A stretch of DNA of 64,000 bases from Mugil cephalus (taxonomy: Eukaryota; Chordata; Actinopteri; Mugiliformes; Mugilidae): contig NC_061785.1 of assembly GCF_022458985.1 (NCBI RefSeq), forward strand, positions 2,458,204 through 2,522,203, given 5' to 3'. Position 1 is the stretch's first letter. Each line of letters opens with the position of its first letter. Position numbers and translations under genes: made by a program. Under the pieces are notes generated by a model, which did not search any database, was not told the origin of the DNA, and saw only the letters and a list, made by a program, of their open reading frames with translations. Shown one piece after another: positions 12,890-43,019 of this stretch.

Positions 12890-13095
12890 AAATAGTAATT
12901 AAGCTCAGATCTGGTCCTAAATGTCCTAAATGTTTGGTCTCCTGTAGATTCATAAAGTCTTTCCAGAAATGTTCTGGTCCTTCAACGCTGCCGTAAACTC
13001 CCTGAATCTTCTGTAGAAGGTTTGTCTCCGGGAAACTTTTCTCTTCCTTTAGATGTTTGTTGTTGTCTGGACTCCATAGATCCTGTTCAGTCACT
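12890..13095. repeat. dispersed repeat (GATTCATAAAGTCTT family)
   Basis: Contains TGTAGATTCATAAAGTCTTT and GGAAACTTTTCTCTT, shared with diverged copies at 28270-28520, 58450-58560, 62080-62200 and 63900-64000. It falls inside the receptor 3' UTR. The family is not identified. Confidence 0.5.
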
Positions 13096-13437
13096 TTAAT
13101 GAACGATGATCAACTTCAACCACCAAACACCCACATCACAAGACGACGTTTGGACCCTACGGGGACGTGGTTTTGTTTTTTTTGGATAAAGAGTGATTTG
13201 ATTTTCTTTCAAACGTCTGGACTGGTCTGTGATGTCGTCTCCGTCCGTCAGACTGACTGGACCCGGAGGTCGAACCGGACTCTTTGCTTCATGTCACCTC
13301 TGCCCTCAACAACACCGTCCAGAATTTCACATGTTCCTCTCGAGGCCTCGGAGCTGTTTGCAGACGTGGAGCCTCCAGCAGGTAAACCTGTGAACATGGG
13401 CGGGGTCTGTACAGTATGAAGGTAATTATGATGATGT

Positions 13438-13443
13438 AATAAA
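13438..13443 (+). promoter_or_regulatory. AATAAA polyadenylation signal of the PTH receptor gene
   Basis: First AATAAA after the receptor stop codon, about 980 bases downstream. It implies a 3' UTR that includes the inverted-repeat element at 12512. Inferred from position only. Confidence 0.5.
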
Positions 13444-13459
13444 TGTTACTCAGATCAAA

Positions 13460-15860
13460 ACGAATCCGACGAGAACTGAATTTATTTTAATGTTTTGATC
13501 ATTAATGGACTGAAAGTACAGGTGCATAATCAATCAAACTTTATTTATAGAGCAGTTCATACAAAAACAAAACAATAGACCACACATGTATGTATATGAT
13601 GTAATATGTATATGAACATAAACACATATGCAGATTTAAATCCCACAGTCGCCACTTCGACGTTGAGAAAACACTAGAGAGATAAGAATATAACTGTATA
13701 AACTATAATTCTACTTAAAAAATAAATAAAATTCAGTTATGGGGAAAGTGATGATGGAAGAAACTGGTTTTAGTTTGGTGCCTTAGTGATGGATTAAATA
13801 ATGAACCTAATAAAGTATATGATGAATTTCTGTCTATTTTTACCACCTGTACCACAAACTAAACACCAAAATATAATAAAATATAAAAATAAAAATAAAT
13901 TAATAAATATAATGGACTCAATAAGAAACATTATTACCACAAACAATTAGAGCAGAAATATAAATAATATTGAAGGTACAGGGAAATCTGATCTAAATTA
14001 ACCAAACTGTCGTAACAAAAGAGAAAAAGATGTAAAAACAGTAAAAAGTGTAAATTTAATTAACAACTTAGAAACAGAAATGAAACTATATAATACACTT
14101 AAAAAATATATTTAAAATAATATTATTAGTCAACATAATGAATAAAGGGAGACTCATGTCTTTGTCAGCACATGTTTCTGGTGTTTTCATCAACTTTTGC
14201 TCCATTTTTATGAAAAGTAGTCAACAGAACTGTGTTATAGTAAGAAGAATAAATAATAACTATCGTATGTGTGCAATAATTTCAAAAATCCCATAATGCA
14301 CGTTAGTTTATTAATAAGAAACACAACCAGTGCTGTGAGTTCATTTAACGGTATTTATTTATTTATTCTCAGCTCTGGTCTCTGGTCTTTGCTGATGTTT
14401 GACTGCAGCAGTAAATGTTCCTGATTACATCGGATGTGTCCGATCATTTTCCTCAGAATACGACAACTTTAAGCTTCTGGTACGATAATTTATCATCTGC
14501 CATCTGGATCCCACCCTGAGGCCTTTTCCTCTTTAAAGACACTAAACCATCAGGAGGAGGAAACAGTTTGAACAGTGGAGACACTTTTCCAGCTGATTCA
14601 GCTTGAAACATGAAGACTTCCTGTAGCAGGAGGAGGAGGAGGAGGAGGAGGAGGAGGAGGAGGAGGAGGAGAGGATGCTGATAGGAAAGGAGGAGGGGGA
14701 GGTGAAGCGTGACGCTGGATGTGGAGATGATGTCACTTTTATTTTACTGTAAATCTGAAGCTGTTTATTGAACAAGAGATGTAGAATATACTGAACCACC
14801 TCCCATTAACATCCTTTAACTGTACAACTGTATATGCTGTTATTATTTTATTTCACATCCCTGTGCACAATCTGTTCACTATTTAAAATCTAATGTTTAA
14901 TTTATTCTTTGTGTGTTTTATATCAGGAGAGTTAAACTCATTTTAGGTGTTGGAACAGTCACATACCGGCCTTTAAATGATTCAATCATTATGAGGATTT
15001 TTACATTTAGTGAATTATCCTTTTACAAAAGTTTTTTTTTTTTTTCAGGAACATTAAGTGCTTTGCTGCCATCTGCTGTTGAGATCTGGGTCTCAGTGTG
15101 CACAATTATTAAAACCATGCAAAACATAGTGGAAAAATAGGACTTTTATAGACAATATGTAATATGTTTAAAGTCTTCTATGTAATTTTGCACTTTGCAA
15201 GACAGAAGAATTTAACATAAACACACAAATAAACCACCTATGAGTTATTTCCCCAATTAATGAATCGTCCCAGTAGTGTTTGTACAGAAGAGGTTGCAGT
15301 GATGAATTAACCTCCTGAGACCCTTCGTCCTCATATGGGGACATTATGTTTTAGGTTTGTTGCAGCTTCTTATTCTGCTTCATTTAAACCCGTTGTCCTC
15401 ATAAAGAGACACATTTACCTGCCATGTGCTGGTAGAGAAGGGTCAGTACACTTCTTTATTTATGCTTTTTAATTTTTCTAGTTTGATATGACATGTCCTC
15501 GTTTGAGGACGTTGGGATTTCATCGTTGCAAAATCTGCTTTGGCATTAAAATAAAGAGTTTTATATTTTGGTTACACGTTGGTGACTTAAATTGTGATAT
15601 ACAGTGAAATAATCCACATAAGATTTTTTTAAAACCTGCTGCCTGTTCATAGATGATGCTTATTGTTTATAATTCTCTGGTCCTATTAATCCCAAATACC
15701 TAAAGATCTTCATCTTATTTTAAAGAAATTAAGATGAATTCCAAATAAATGCTCGGCTCTCAGGGGGTTAAATGTCTAAAATAGTTTAATCTTTTAACGA
15801 CACTGCCACCTTAAACCCCGCTGCAGCCCGAAGCATCAAATAGTGAAAGTCATCGCGTCC
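13460..15860. other. intergenic spacer between the receptor and rundc3a
   Basis: AT-rich and without recognisable exons. It holds a GGA microsatellite (14629-14672), a CTCF-like core on the minus strand (15066-15079), and a reversed copy of the CCTCCTGAGACCCTTCGTCC repeat (about 15310-15780). Confidence 0.6.
15066..15079 (-). promoter_or_regulatory. CTCF-like core
   Basis: The reverse complement reads ACAGCAGATGGCAG, 13 of 14 positions of CCASYAGRKGGCRS, in a GCTGCCATCT context resembling the repeats at 23865 and 43929. Confidence 0.3.
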
Positions 15861-15879
15861 TTAAAGGTGACGTACTCTG

Positions 15880-15918
15880 TGACGTCACGGTGAGGTCATG
15901 AAAAAAAGGAGGCGGGGC
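15880..15918 (+). promoter_or_regulatory. rundc3a promoter: full CRE plus GC box
   Basis: A full palindromic cAMP response element TGACGTCA (15880-15887) is followed by GGCGGGGC (15911-15918), about 300 bases upstream of the rundc3a start codon. There is no TATA box. CREB-type control would suit a neuronal gene, but use of these sites is inference. Confidence 0.5.
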
Positions 15919-16213
15919 TAGAGAGAGAGACAGAGACAGAGCAGATGCAGTCCTCCTCTCTGAGTGCATGAGTGATAATAAAAACAGACCCATCCACAGC
16001 ATCTCATGATCCAGACCGCAAACCGGTCCATGCACCGCGCAGAGCCATAGGACGAACAGCTGTCTCTGTCTCTGTCTGTCTCCGTCTCTGTCCCTGTCCT
16101 CTCTGTCCCGATGCGGCCGTGCAGCAGTGAATGAGGAGCTCCGGTTTGGCCGACGGGACAAGGGAGGGGTCCTTTGACAATCCGGGGGCCAGCCTCCTGC
16201 TCCTCCTCCCCGG

Positions 16214-24316
<8,103 letters not shown>

Positions 24317-24631
24317 GGGGCGCCAAAGAAACACTGCCGACCACCACATCACAGACCCCTCCCTCCACCCCGACCTCCTCTTCTTTCCCTGAGACAATTC
24401 TACAAGAAAAAAACTAAAAAAAAAAAAAAAAAAAAGTGCTTCTATCGTGGGCCTTTACTGAACTTGTGTGGAGGAGTGGGATCCTCTGGTCCGGGTCCGT
24501 CCTACAAAGAAGCAGAAATAGCTGCAGTACTGCCTCGTGCCCCCCCTCCCCCTACCCCCCTCTACTCCTTCACCTTCACCGTCTTTTCATCGTCTCAACG
24601 TGGTTAAAGCAAAAAGATTTCACGTCACAGA

Positions 24632-25032
24632 CCATAGACTGAATATAAATACGGACTAAACCCGTCTCTACACTTCCCCTCGTTGGTCAAACTGACCCTA
24701 TTTCTCGGGGGAATATTTGAGTTTGGAGCCAGAGTCTGATCAGGGCGGAGCCACGACATCGATGCCCCGCCCACATGTCCTCCAGACTCAGGTGGTCACC
24801 ATCATGTAACGTCCTGTTTCTATAGCGTCAAATAACGAACTAAAACGACTTGAACGTGCATCAACATTACATTAACTACCTAAAGTGACAGAAACCATCA
24901 TTGCCCCGCCCCCTAACATGGAGGGGGTGGAGCTTAGGACATATACTGCAGCCGCCAGTCACCAGGGGGAGCTCTACTAGCTTTGGCTTCACTTTCGAGG
25001 AGCTGTTCAGCCCATATTTATGCAGTCTATGG
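24632..25032. mobile_element. inverted-repeat element in the rundc3a 3' UTR
   Basis: Left end CCATAGACTGAATATAAATA and right end TATTTATGCAGTCTATGG are near reverse complements bounding 401 bp. Flanks share TCACA, a possible target duplication. Internal sequence includes TGCAGCCGCCAGTCACCAGG, of a kind seen repeatedly in teleost genomes, and a related stretch sits reversed near 17390. No coding capacity. Because it lies between the stop codon and the AATAAA at 25646, it is probably transcribed with rundc3a. Confidence 0.65.
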
Positions 25033-25645
25033 TCACAACGCTTCATTTTCTGTTATTTTATTTTATTTTTTTATATTTTTTTGTGCAGTTACGTGTCCGA
25101 GCTGTATCATCCAAAACTCACCGTAGGGGTTTGTTCTGTATCCGTGTCTCCGTCGTCCACTCGTCCGTGTCCCCGTGAGGCCCCTGAGAGCGACGAGCTG
25201 TTATAACCATTTAGGAAACACTTTGCTTTGATGTCATATTCCACTATTATTACAGCGAGCAGAAAGAGGCCAGATGGGCGACGATGAAGACGAAGTTAGG
25301 GCCTCGTCCAATCAAACCGTAGTTTAGATACAGACTTTAGGAGAATGTGACACGTACTGAGGTGAGACCGAGGTTTGAGGGGTCGCCACAATGTGAACTT
25401 TTAGACGTCGCATATGCAAAGACGCATCGTGACTATGCAGAATGAATGTTTACCATCGCCCCCTTTTTCTACAAACCTGAGCTCGACAGAGTCTGAGAGG
25501 GAAGAGGAATGTGCAGTAAGTGTGTCTTTTATATTTATTTAATGAAACACTTACTTCTATCAGTTTGTGTCTGTGTGTACGTTGCAGTTCTAATGCAGTG
25601 TTGTTGAGCGTTAGGAAACATTGTGTTATTTAAAAAAAAAAACGC

Positions 25646-25651
25646 AATAAA
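25646..25651 (+). promoter_or_regulatory. AATAAA polyadenylation signal of rundc3a
   Basis: AATAAA about 1.3 kb after the rundc3a stop codon, followed by a T-rich stretch. It implies a 3' UTR of 24317 to about 25670. Confidence 0.5.
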
Positions 25652-25914
25652 ACTGCCTTTTTTTCTTTTTTTAAACATGACATGCTGGAGTGTGGTGAAT
25701 GGTGTCTTTCATGAGCTATAATGTATATTACGGTATTTTATTTTCATCTCGTGTTCACAACATTTTCTGCTGGTTGAGAGGAATTAATGCAGTAGATTGA
25801 CTAAGGATGGACTATTTTACTGTGATGATGAGTAAATATTGTAGAATAATCCCACACTAGTAGTAAAACAGGTTTAGCACTTCCTGCTGATGATGAAATC
25901 TGGAGACATTTACA

Positions 25915-26215
25915 GCTACAGAGATAGAAATAAAAATAATTAATTGTTATCGAGATGAAAAGAAGAAACAGGAACAATTACAGTTTCATTTATTTTGACA
26001 TTATTCATATTTAAATTGTTATGTCTGTGATGTCAATAGCAGCGCAACCAGCTACCGTAATAACTGTAGCGTGGGAGCAACATTTTTTTTTTTTTTCTCA
26101 TAAAAAGCTAAAATTGGGGACATTTTCGGGGACAGCTTTAGCCGGGGGACAGGTCATGCAAAACGGGGACTGTCCCCAGAAATCGGGGACATTTGGTCAC
26201 CCTAAAAATAACCCA
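25915..26215. mobile_element. interspersed repeat with GGGGACTGTCCCC end, copy 1
   Basis: Begins near GAGATGAAAAGAAGAAACAGG and ends GAAATCGGGGACATTTGGTC followed by ACCCTA. The same start and end occur at 59198-59935, where the middle is longer. The GC-rich end looks like a DNA-transposon terminus, but the family is not established here. Confidence 0.55.
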
Positions 26216-26796
26216 ACCACTGACACGGCACCTTTTGTTCATTCATTTTCCAGCTGCTTCTCCATCTCCACAATTTTCAGCTTGATTGTTTTGCATCAAT
26301 AACGATGGAACACATAAGGGAAAGTTGAACTTAGGAGGTTCGGAGATTTGTGAAATTTCTGCAAAAGTTTTAGTCTCCATTGTTGAAAGCTGCAGGAAGT
26401 GGACAGAAAAAATTAACCCAAGTGGCAAAAAAAGACCCAGCGCCGCCTAGTGTTTGGGTGAAGGTTGTGGTGCAAAGCACGCAACAAAAACTAAACATAC
26501 AAAGCCTCTTAAATGACAAACATTCAACATAATAAATGAAATAACAAAAATAAACTCAAAGTACAGCTAGTAAAGAAAAATAAGTCATAACGTCAAAAGA
26601 TGAATGAAGGTATTTTAGAGGAGCGGGGAAGATGAAATTAAATATTATCTAAGTGGATGTTTTATGAACCAATTAAATATGTATAATTTGCTTCTTGAAT
26701 GAATTAACCAAGGTGCAGTTTCTACTGTGAAACAATGTATTTGGGAATAAATCACCTTAAATTGACACCCTGCAGAAGCCGCTTTCAGTGACAGGT

Positions 26797-26838
26797 GGAT
26801 GTTGGGTGGATGTTGGGTGGATGTTGGGTGGATGTTTG
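26797..26838 (+). repeat. GGATGTTGGGTG 12 bp tandem repeat
   Basis: Three to four copies of TGGATGTTGGGT, the last one diverged, in the rundc3a-fam117a spacer. Confidence 0.85.
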
Positions 26839-27009
26839 GTGTCCACCGTCCCACCTCGGCTCCACTCACAATCCATCTTTCTGACCATTTCTCAGCTGTG
26901 GTCGCCACCCACATCGAGCTTCAAACCCACTCTTTAGAAATCACAGAGGGATCATCCATCTTTATAGACACACCGTGCTTTTAACTTTGGTGTTTCTTTA
27001 ACAGGAGGG

Positions 27010-28195
27010 GAAAGATTCATTCAGTCATTCATTCGTTTTCTGTAACCGCTCGTCCTCCTCCGTTGGGGGGGTGGGAGCCCAGAGCCGTATATTAGAGAGA
27101 GTCTGTCCAACTCAAACCAAGGCGCCATGTTTGCTACATCAGAGGTTAGATTCTACAGTTTAAGCCTATAGAGCGGATGTGCTATGTTGAAATAAATGTC
27201 TTATTTTCACCATTTATAGGCCTATAAATGTTAGTACCAACGTCTGTCAGTATGTGAAAGGCCCTTACTTAAATATCCCAGCGTCTACTTACTTTAAATA
27301 TCTGAAATGAGCCTTTGTAGTCCAATCACCTCATCAGTCATGGAGCTGTGTTTACCTTCTCCTCAGTCTCCGTGTTCATCCATCACCGTTAAAAGGTGGA
27401 AATTACTCGGAAATATTACAAATACTCAGAAGTTGTGAAAATTAAACTCGTCTTACTGTTATTTAGTATTAGCATTAGCATGCTAGCCATAATAACTTAG
27501 TAGTAACTGAGGTAAAGTTACGTGTCAGTTAAATGTGTTTATCTACATGGACATAAATTACATGAACACATGGGTTTCACAGTATATATGACACTAGCTG
27601 CTATTTTCCTAAGCCTTTAGTCTAGATAACTAGCTAGCATAAGGCTAGCATACGGCTAGCATAAGGCTAGCATAAGGTTAGCATAAGGCTAGGCTAACTT
27701 CAGACTTCATTCATTTGTAAAGTGACGTCTTTAAGATCAAGGTTCACATTAATGATGGTGTGACTTTATTTTTCTATATAAAATCTTAACAAACGTCAAA
27801 CAGAGACATTGACATTTACCTCATCACATAATAGAGAGAAACCAGCTGACGTCCAGTTCTTCCTTTTAATCTTCTGTTCCATAACTTTCTCTGTTTTTGT
27901 TCACTGGGGAAACGGTGGAGTTTCCTCTGTGTTTTCCTGATCCCGTGCTGGAGCCGTAGGCTGAGCACTGTGGCATATTTTAACTTTTAATCCAACTTTA
28001 TTCTCTGTTATTGTCACTTCTCTATGGGTGAATATTGGTTAGATGCATCCAACATGGCGCCATGAAACACGTGACCAGCTCAGAACCAATCAGATCAGAC
28101 GCTCTGTTCCCTGGTTGGACATATATCCAGGCAGAGTTCACTCTAATTCAGAACCTAACGAGTCTTTGGACAGTGGGAGGAAACCGGAGTAAAAT
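27010..28195. mobile_element. inverted-repeat element nested in a LINE-like fragment
   Basis: Outer left piece 27010-27080 (CATTCATTCGTTTTCTGTAA, CCGCTCGTCCTCC) and outer right piece 28155-28195 (GGACAGTGGGAGGAAACCGG) resemble two parts of one L2-type LINE tail common in fish. Between them, about 27085-28150 is bounded by imperfect inverted repeats: ATTAGAGAGAGTCTGTCCAA and GGCGCCATGTT on the left, with AACATGGCGCCATG and TTGGACATATATCCAGGCAG on the right. No transposase frame was seen. Confidence 0.5.
27634..27694 (+). repeat. CTAGCATAAGG 11 bp minisatellite
   Basis: Five to six copies of CTAGCATAAGG with single-base variants, inside the nested inverted-repeat element. Confidence 0.88.
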
Positions 28196-28269
28196 GTGAG
28201 CGAATTTTCCTAAAATTGTGCAGATAAAAAAACGTAAGTCTCACTGGTTTGCAGTCTGTCCCATAGTTA

Positions 28270-28520
28270 ATCACATTTGCTGGTGGGGACGTCCACATCA
28301 AGTTTTTTTTTATCTGACTATCAGCCGATCTTGCAGACTTTAAAAGTCTAAAGTTTTCCTTGTCGTCTCCTGGAGTCGACTGGATTCTGTCCAATAAATC
28401 TTTCTTTAAGTCAAAGTTAATGTAGAACGGAGAATCTCCCAAACCATCTCTGGAAAGATTTGTCTGCAGGAAACTTTTCTCTTGTAGATGTTTGGGACTC
28501 GGTTTAATCGAGGTGGTGTT
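28270..28520. repeat. dispersed repeat, copy related to 12890 and 63900
   Basis: Shares GTCGTCTCCTGGAGTCGACT with the window end (63970-64000), and GGAAACTTTTCTCTT with 13033. Family not identified. Confidence 0.5.
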
Positions 28521-28839
28521 ACTGAATGATGATCTCCTACTATGATTTTGGTTCCTCTTCTTCTTGATGCCACTACAATAGAAGAAGGAGATGTTTTGAC
28601 TCTACAGATACGTTTTGGTTTATTGCATCTTTAATATATAAATAGAAAGTATCAAAAAGAATTCACTTCCTTGACTTCTCTGCCTTTTTTTTTTTATCTA
28701 CTGTAGAACTAAGCGACCTCTCCCCGCCTCTTTCTCCTCTCGTGCCTCGGTCACTCTTTGTTTCCTCCTTTTGTGTCTTAACCTTGTGAAGCGTGACCTC
28801 GTCTCTTCTTCAGATGGGCCTGAAACGGCTCGCGTGAGG

Positions 28840-29095
28840 TCAAAGGTCGGCCTCATTTATCCATTAACGCAGACAAACGCGCGGAGGCGAGCAAACAGCG
28901 GCCGGAGCCCCTTTGGCAAACGTTAGAAACGCATTATGTGGGGAGACGCATTCCTGATTGTCATACTGTCCAATTAACTCCCCGGCTGTAAATGAATGGG
29001 CCGCGCTAAGCTAGCTGTAGTGATCTGGCTTTATCTTCGCGCCGTTTTTGTGGAAAGTGACACCGATTGTTGGGCGCAGCCGCGTTAGATAGATG
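28840..29095. other. non-repetitive block, candidate conserved noncoding element
   Basis: A stretch of balanced composition with no tandem or dispersed repeat and no good open frame, standing out from AT-rich repeat-laden surroundings. It contains CCAATTAACTCC (homeodomain-type core) and GCGCGGAGGCGAGC. Conservation is a guess from texture; no alignment was possible. Confidence 0.25.
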
Positions 29096-29346
29096 AACAC
29101 GTTGCCGAGCGCACGGTTCAGCAGCGAGTCGTCCTGTGGTGATAAAGCTCATTCACTATCATCCCTGTGTGTGTGTTATCTGAGCTCGTGGGGGGGGGTT
29201 AGCGTTAGCGTTAGCGTAGGGACACAGCGAGCATCGGTTTTTAAAAGAAATGACGGCGCGTTATCTTTGCCTTCTTCTCCCGTCCCACCACCGGCACTCC
29301 CCTCTACACACAGTCCAGACATTTATCTCCCACAATACACACTCTC

Positions 29347-29348
<2 letters not shown>

Positions 29349-29377
<29 letters not shown>
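29349..29377 (+). repeat. AC dinucleotide microsatellite
   Basis: About 14 AC units in the rundc3a-fam117a spacer. Confidence 0.95.
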
Positions 29378-29379
<2 letters not shown>

Positions 29380-30529
29380 AAATAAATCCATAAATGAATT
29401 AATGAATAGGAGAAGCTGATGTTTTTGTTGCCTTTCCACCGGTTTCCATTCATTTTATCTATACAAAGGTAAAATTCCTGTCTACGTTGTACATTTGACC
29501 AATAAAGAGGTTAAAATTCAGATTAAAATGCAGCATAAATGTTATGCATCATGCATTTTAACACAGCTGCAGGAAAATGAAACTCTACAGATGGTTTGTT
29601 CAGTAAAACCTTTAATTCTTCCTTTATAGTTGACTCAGAGGTTGTTTATTACTCACTTTGTTAGTTTGTAGACTTGGAATATTGAATTAAAAGTATTAAA
29701 TATTATTAATATCACTAAAAACTGAAGTTTAAATCATCCTCAAGTATAAACGTGTCTATAATTAATCTTTAATAGCTGCCTATACTCGTCATCATTTCTG
29801 AACATGAGCCACTCATATTGTTACCATTAAAATACTATCTAGAACCTTCTTTACCTCCATATGCACATATATATAGGTAAAAATGTGTACATGTGTTTTA
29901 TGCACATACTCTATATTTCAGTGCTACATCTTTTATATTCTATTATTTCACTTCCTTAACGTGATCGTCTGCAATAGTCGTAGCTTGTTCTCTATTATTG
30001 GGTTAATTTGGGCACTTTTTATTTTACTATTTGTATAATTCCTCCATGTGAGGAACCAACTGGAGCTGAAACTGTTCTTCCGTTTCCTGCAAATACTTAG
30101 CACTTAGAAGATCAGTTAAGAAACTAGGTCTTCAAGAAACTCTACAATGAAAGACATTTGATGAATTTCCCTCGGGATGAATAGTAATAGTAGCATCTAT
30201 CTTTATATTACTTGTCACTATAACTATATTCTAACTATATGCAATGAAAATAAACTTTAATCTAATCCTGTAATATAAATTATAGTGACTTTTATAAATG
30301 AAGTTGGAGATCTGGCTGCTATCAGCTACAACACACTGGCCCTTTAAATACCAGGAAGAAGTGTTGAGCTTCATTTTTACGTATCTATACATATATTAAT
30401 GTATTATTTTAAAAAATAAAACAAACATAAGCTACAGTCTCGCTGTGAATTTGCAGATTTCCTCATTTAAATTTGATTTTCAAACGGGAATTTAGCGTGA
30501 AATCACCAGTGGAGAGGCAGTCAAATGAG

Positions 30530-30663
30530 TGGGCGGGGACCAAAGATGGAGGATGACGGATTGACAGCGGCTTATCCAATAGGATTCGAGCACGGGTCTC
30601 GGACAGCCAATGAGAAAGTGAGAATGCGTGCGTGGCCCCGCCCCCCTTCGTCCCCCTATATAA
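30530..30663 (+). promoter_or_regulatory. fam117a core promoter (GC boxes, two CCAAT boxes, TATA box)
   Basis: In order: GGGCGGGG (30530-30537), CCAAT (30576-30580), CCAAT (30607-30611), a CCCCGCCCCCC GC box at about 30636-30646, and TATATAA (30657-30663). Spacing is that of a textbook RNA polymerase II promoter, placing the start near 30690 and giving a 5' leader of about 560 bases. Confidence 0.6.
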
Positions 30664-31185
30664 TTAAGCCCAGAGCAGCGTGGTGGTGGTGGAGGAGGCT
30701 TGTTTCAACTCTTTGGACGCTGCTTTCTTTTCTCTCTCCAGGGCCAAAGCAAAAAAAGCTCCGGACCGAGAAACTCCAGCAGAAACACGGATAAAACTCC
30801 CCCCTCGCAGGACGTTTTGGAGTTGACGCTAACGTGGCTTTATTTTATTTTTTTTTTTCCCTTTTGTTGTTGTTGTTTTTTGACGCCGCTTCCTGGTTCG
30901 AGTGGAACATCTCCTCACAAAGAAAGTTTTACTGGCTAGGTTGCTAACAAGAAAAAAAAAAAAAAAAAAGAGAAAAAGCTGACATTTAAAAGACTTTAAG
31001 CTTTTATCAGCGCCTCGTCTGAACAGGAACGTGTTTAAGAGCAAACCTGAGTGACTCGAGGCTGATTTATTTTGTTTATTTTATTTATTTTTTTGGAGGA
31101 GTCATCATCAACCAGAAGAGGAAGAGTTGGTAAAGTTAGCATAACCCCCCCTCCCTCCTCCTCTCCTCCTCCTCCTCCCCCCTTC

Positions 31186-31221
31186 ATCTCCTCCTCCTCC
31201 TCCTCCTCCTCCTCCTCCTCC
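31186..31221 (+). repeat. CTC trinucleotide microsatellite in the fam117a 5' leader
   Basis: Uninterrupted CTC repeats about 35 bases before the fam117a start codon, with related pyrimidine tracts back to 31148. Open frames across it (poly-Ser, or poly-Glu on the other strand) are not coding. Confidence 0.9.
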
Positions 31222-31255
31222 TTCAGCTCCTCCAGCTCCACCACATCACATGAAC

Positions 31256-41813
<10,558 letters not shown>

Positions 41814-42113
41814 TTTATTCAGATTTATTTTTAGAGGTCTGTTCACACCTTTTCTACACAGGTTAAAATATATATATGGATAGTAAAATACTGGGGGGGA
41901 GAAAAAACGACAAAGGAAACGCTTTAAACTCGTTTTGGATTTCTATCAGTTTATTTTCCAAAGATGCGTTTAGGGCCAAAAGTGAGCGTGGGACACGGCA
42001 GTTTCACGTCGGGGACTGCTCCGGGTATTTGGATTTTTATTTGGTTCACTTCCAGCACATAATAACTTCAGAGCAGCCGTTTATCTTTTTATTTTAAAGT
42101 CGAGGAAGATTAA

Positions 42114-42119
42114 AATAAA
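42114..42119 (+). promoter_or_regulatory. AATAAA polyadenylation signal of fam117a
   Basis: First AATAAA after the fam117a stop codon, 300 bases downstream. A longer 3' UTR to about 43000 is possible, since the sequence stays non-repetitive and T-rich. Confidence 0.4.
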
Positions 42120-43019
42120 AAGTTTCTTTCTTTTTTGTTTTCTTTTTAAGTCAAACATATTTATTCAACCTTGCACCCGTCGCTTGAGTCCAAAGCACGA
42201 CAAATCACTTGGGTACTTTTTATTTTTAATTTACCCGATTTATAAAAAGAAAAAGATGAAATCACACGTTCATTATCGTACACTGAAGCAATCCTCCTCC
42301 TCCTCCTCCTCCTCTTCTTCTTGTTTTTTAAAGTCGTTGCCTCGCGGCTCCAGTTCCTGCTTCCAGCGTCGTACAGATTCCTGATGTTGTCGATTACTCG
42401 TGAGAGAAGTGAGGTGATGCCGTAGACGTGCGCTTCGTTGTGTGTTCTAGTCCCGAGGCTAGCTAGTTGACTACCTAACCAGTTTTAGTGGTGTAGATCC
42501 GACATCCTTAACGTTTTCTTCTGACCCGTTTGAAGATCAGATAGTTTAGACACGTTTGCACAGATTGAACTGCTACGTTTGAGTCGCAATTCTTATTTTT
42601 ATATTCACTTTGTTGTACATTTGAGACTAGTTGTTTGTATTTTCTACATTTTGTTGTTGTTGTTGTTGTTTTTTTTCATTTACCTGCAACATAAGCTAAA
42701 GAAAGAAAGAAAGAACCTGTTACTCGTTTTGTTCTGTCGGAGACGAAGCGTTGAGCCGGGGGGGTTTTTATTTTATGCACTTCCAAGGAGAGCGTTTAGT
42801 TCCCGGCTCCGACGTCTGCGGCAGCTTTGTTTGTGTGTTTGTTTGTTTGTTTGTTTGTGTGGATGAAAAGTTGTTCTTTCTCCCTAAATAATCTTTAAAT
42901 GTTTGTGGAGTCACCGCGGACGCTGAGGGGGGAAATGTGCCGTTATCTCAGGTTCTTTTGTTCTATCCACATAAATATACGATGATGTTGAAACTGTTCC
43001 TCGTGTCTTTGTTGTTATT

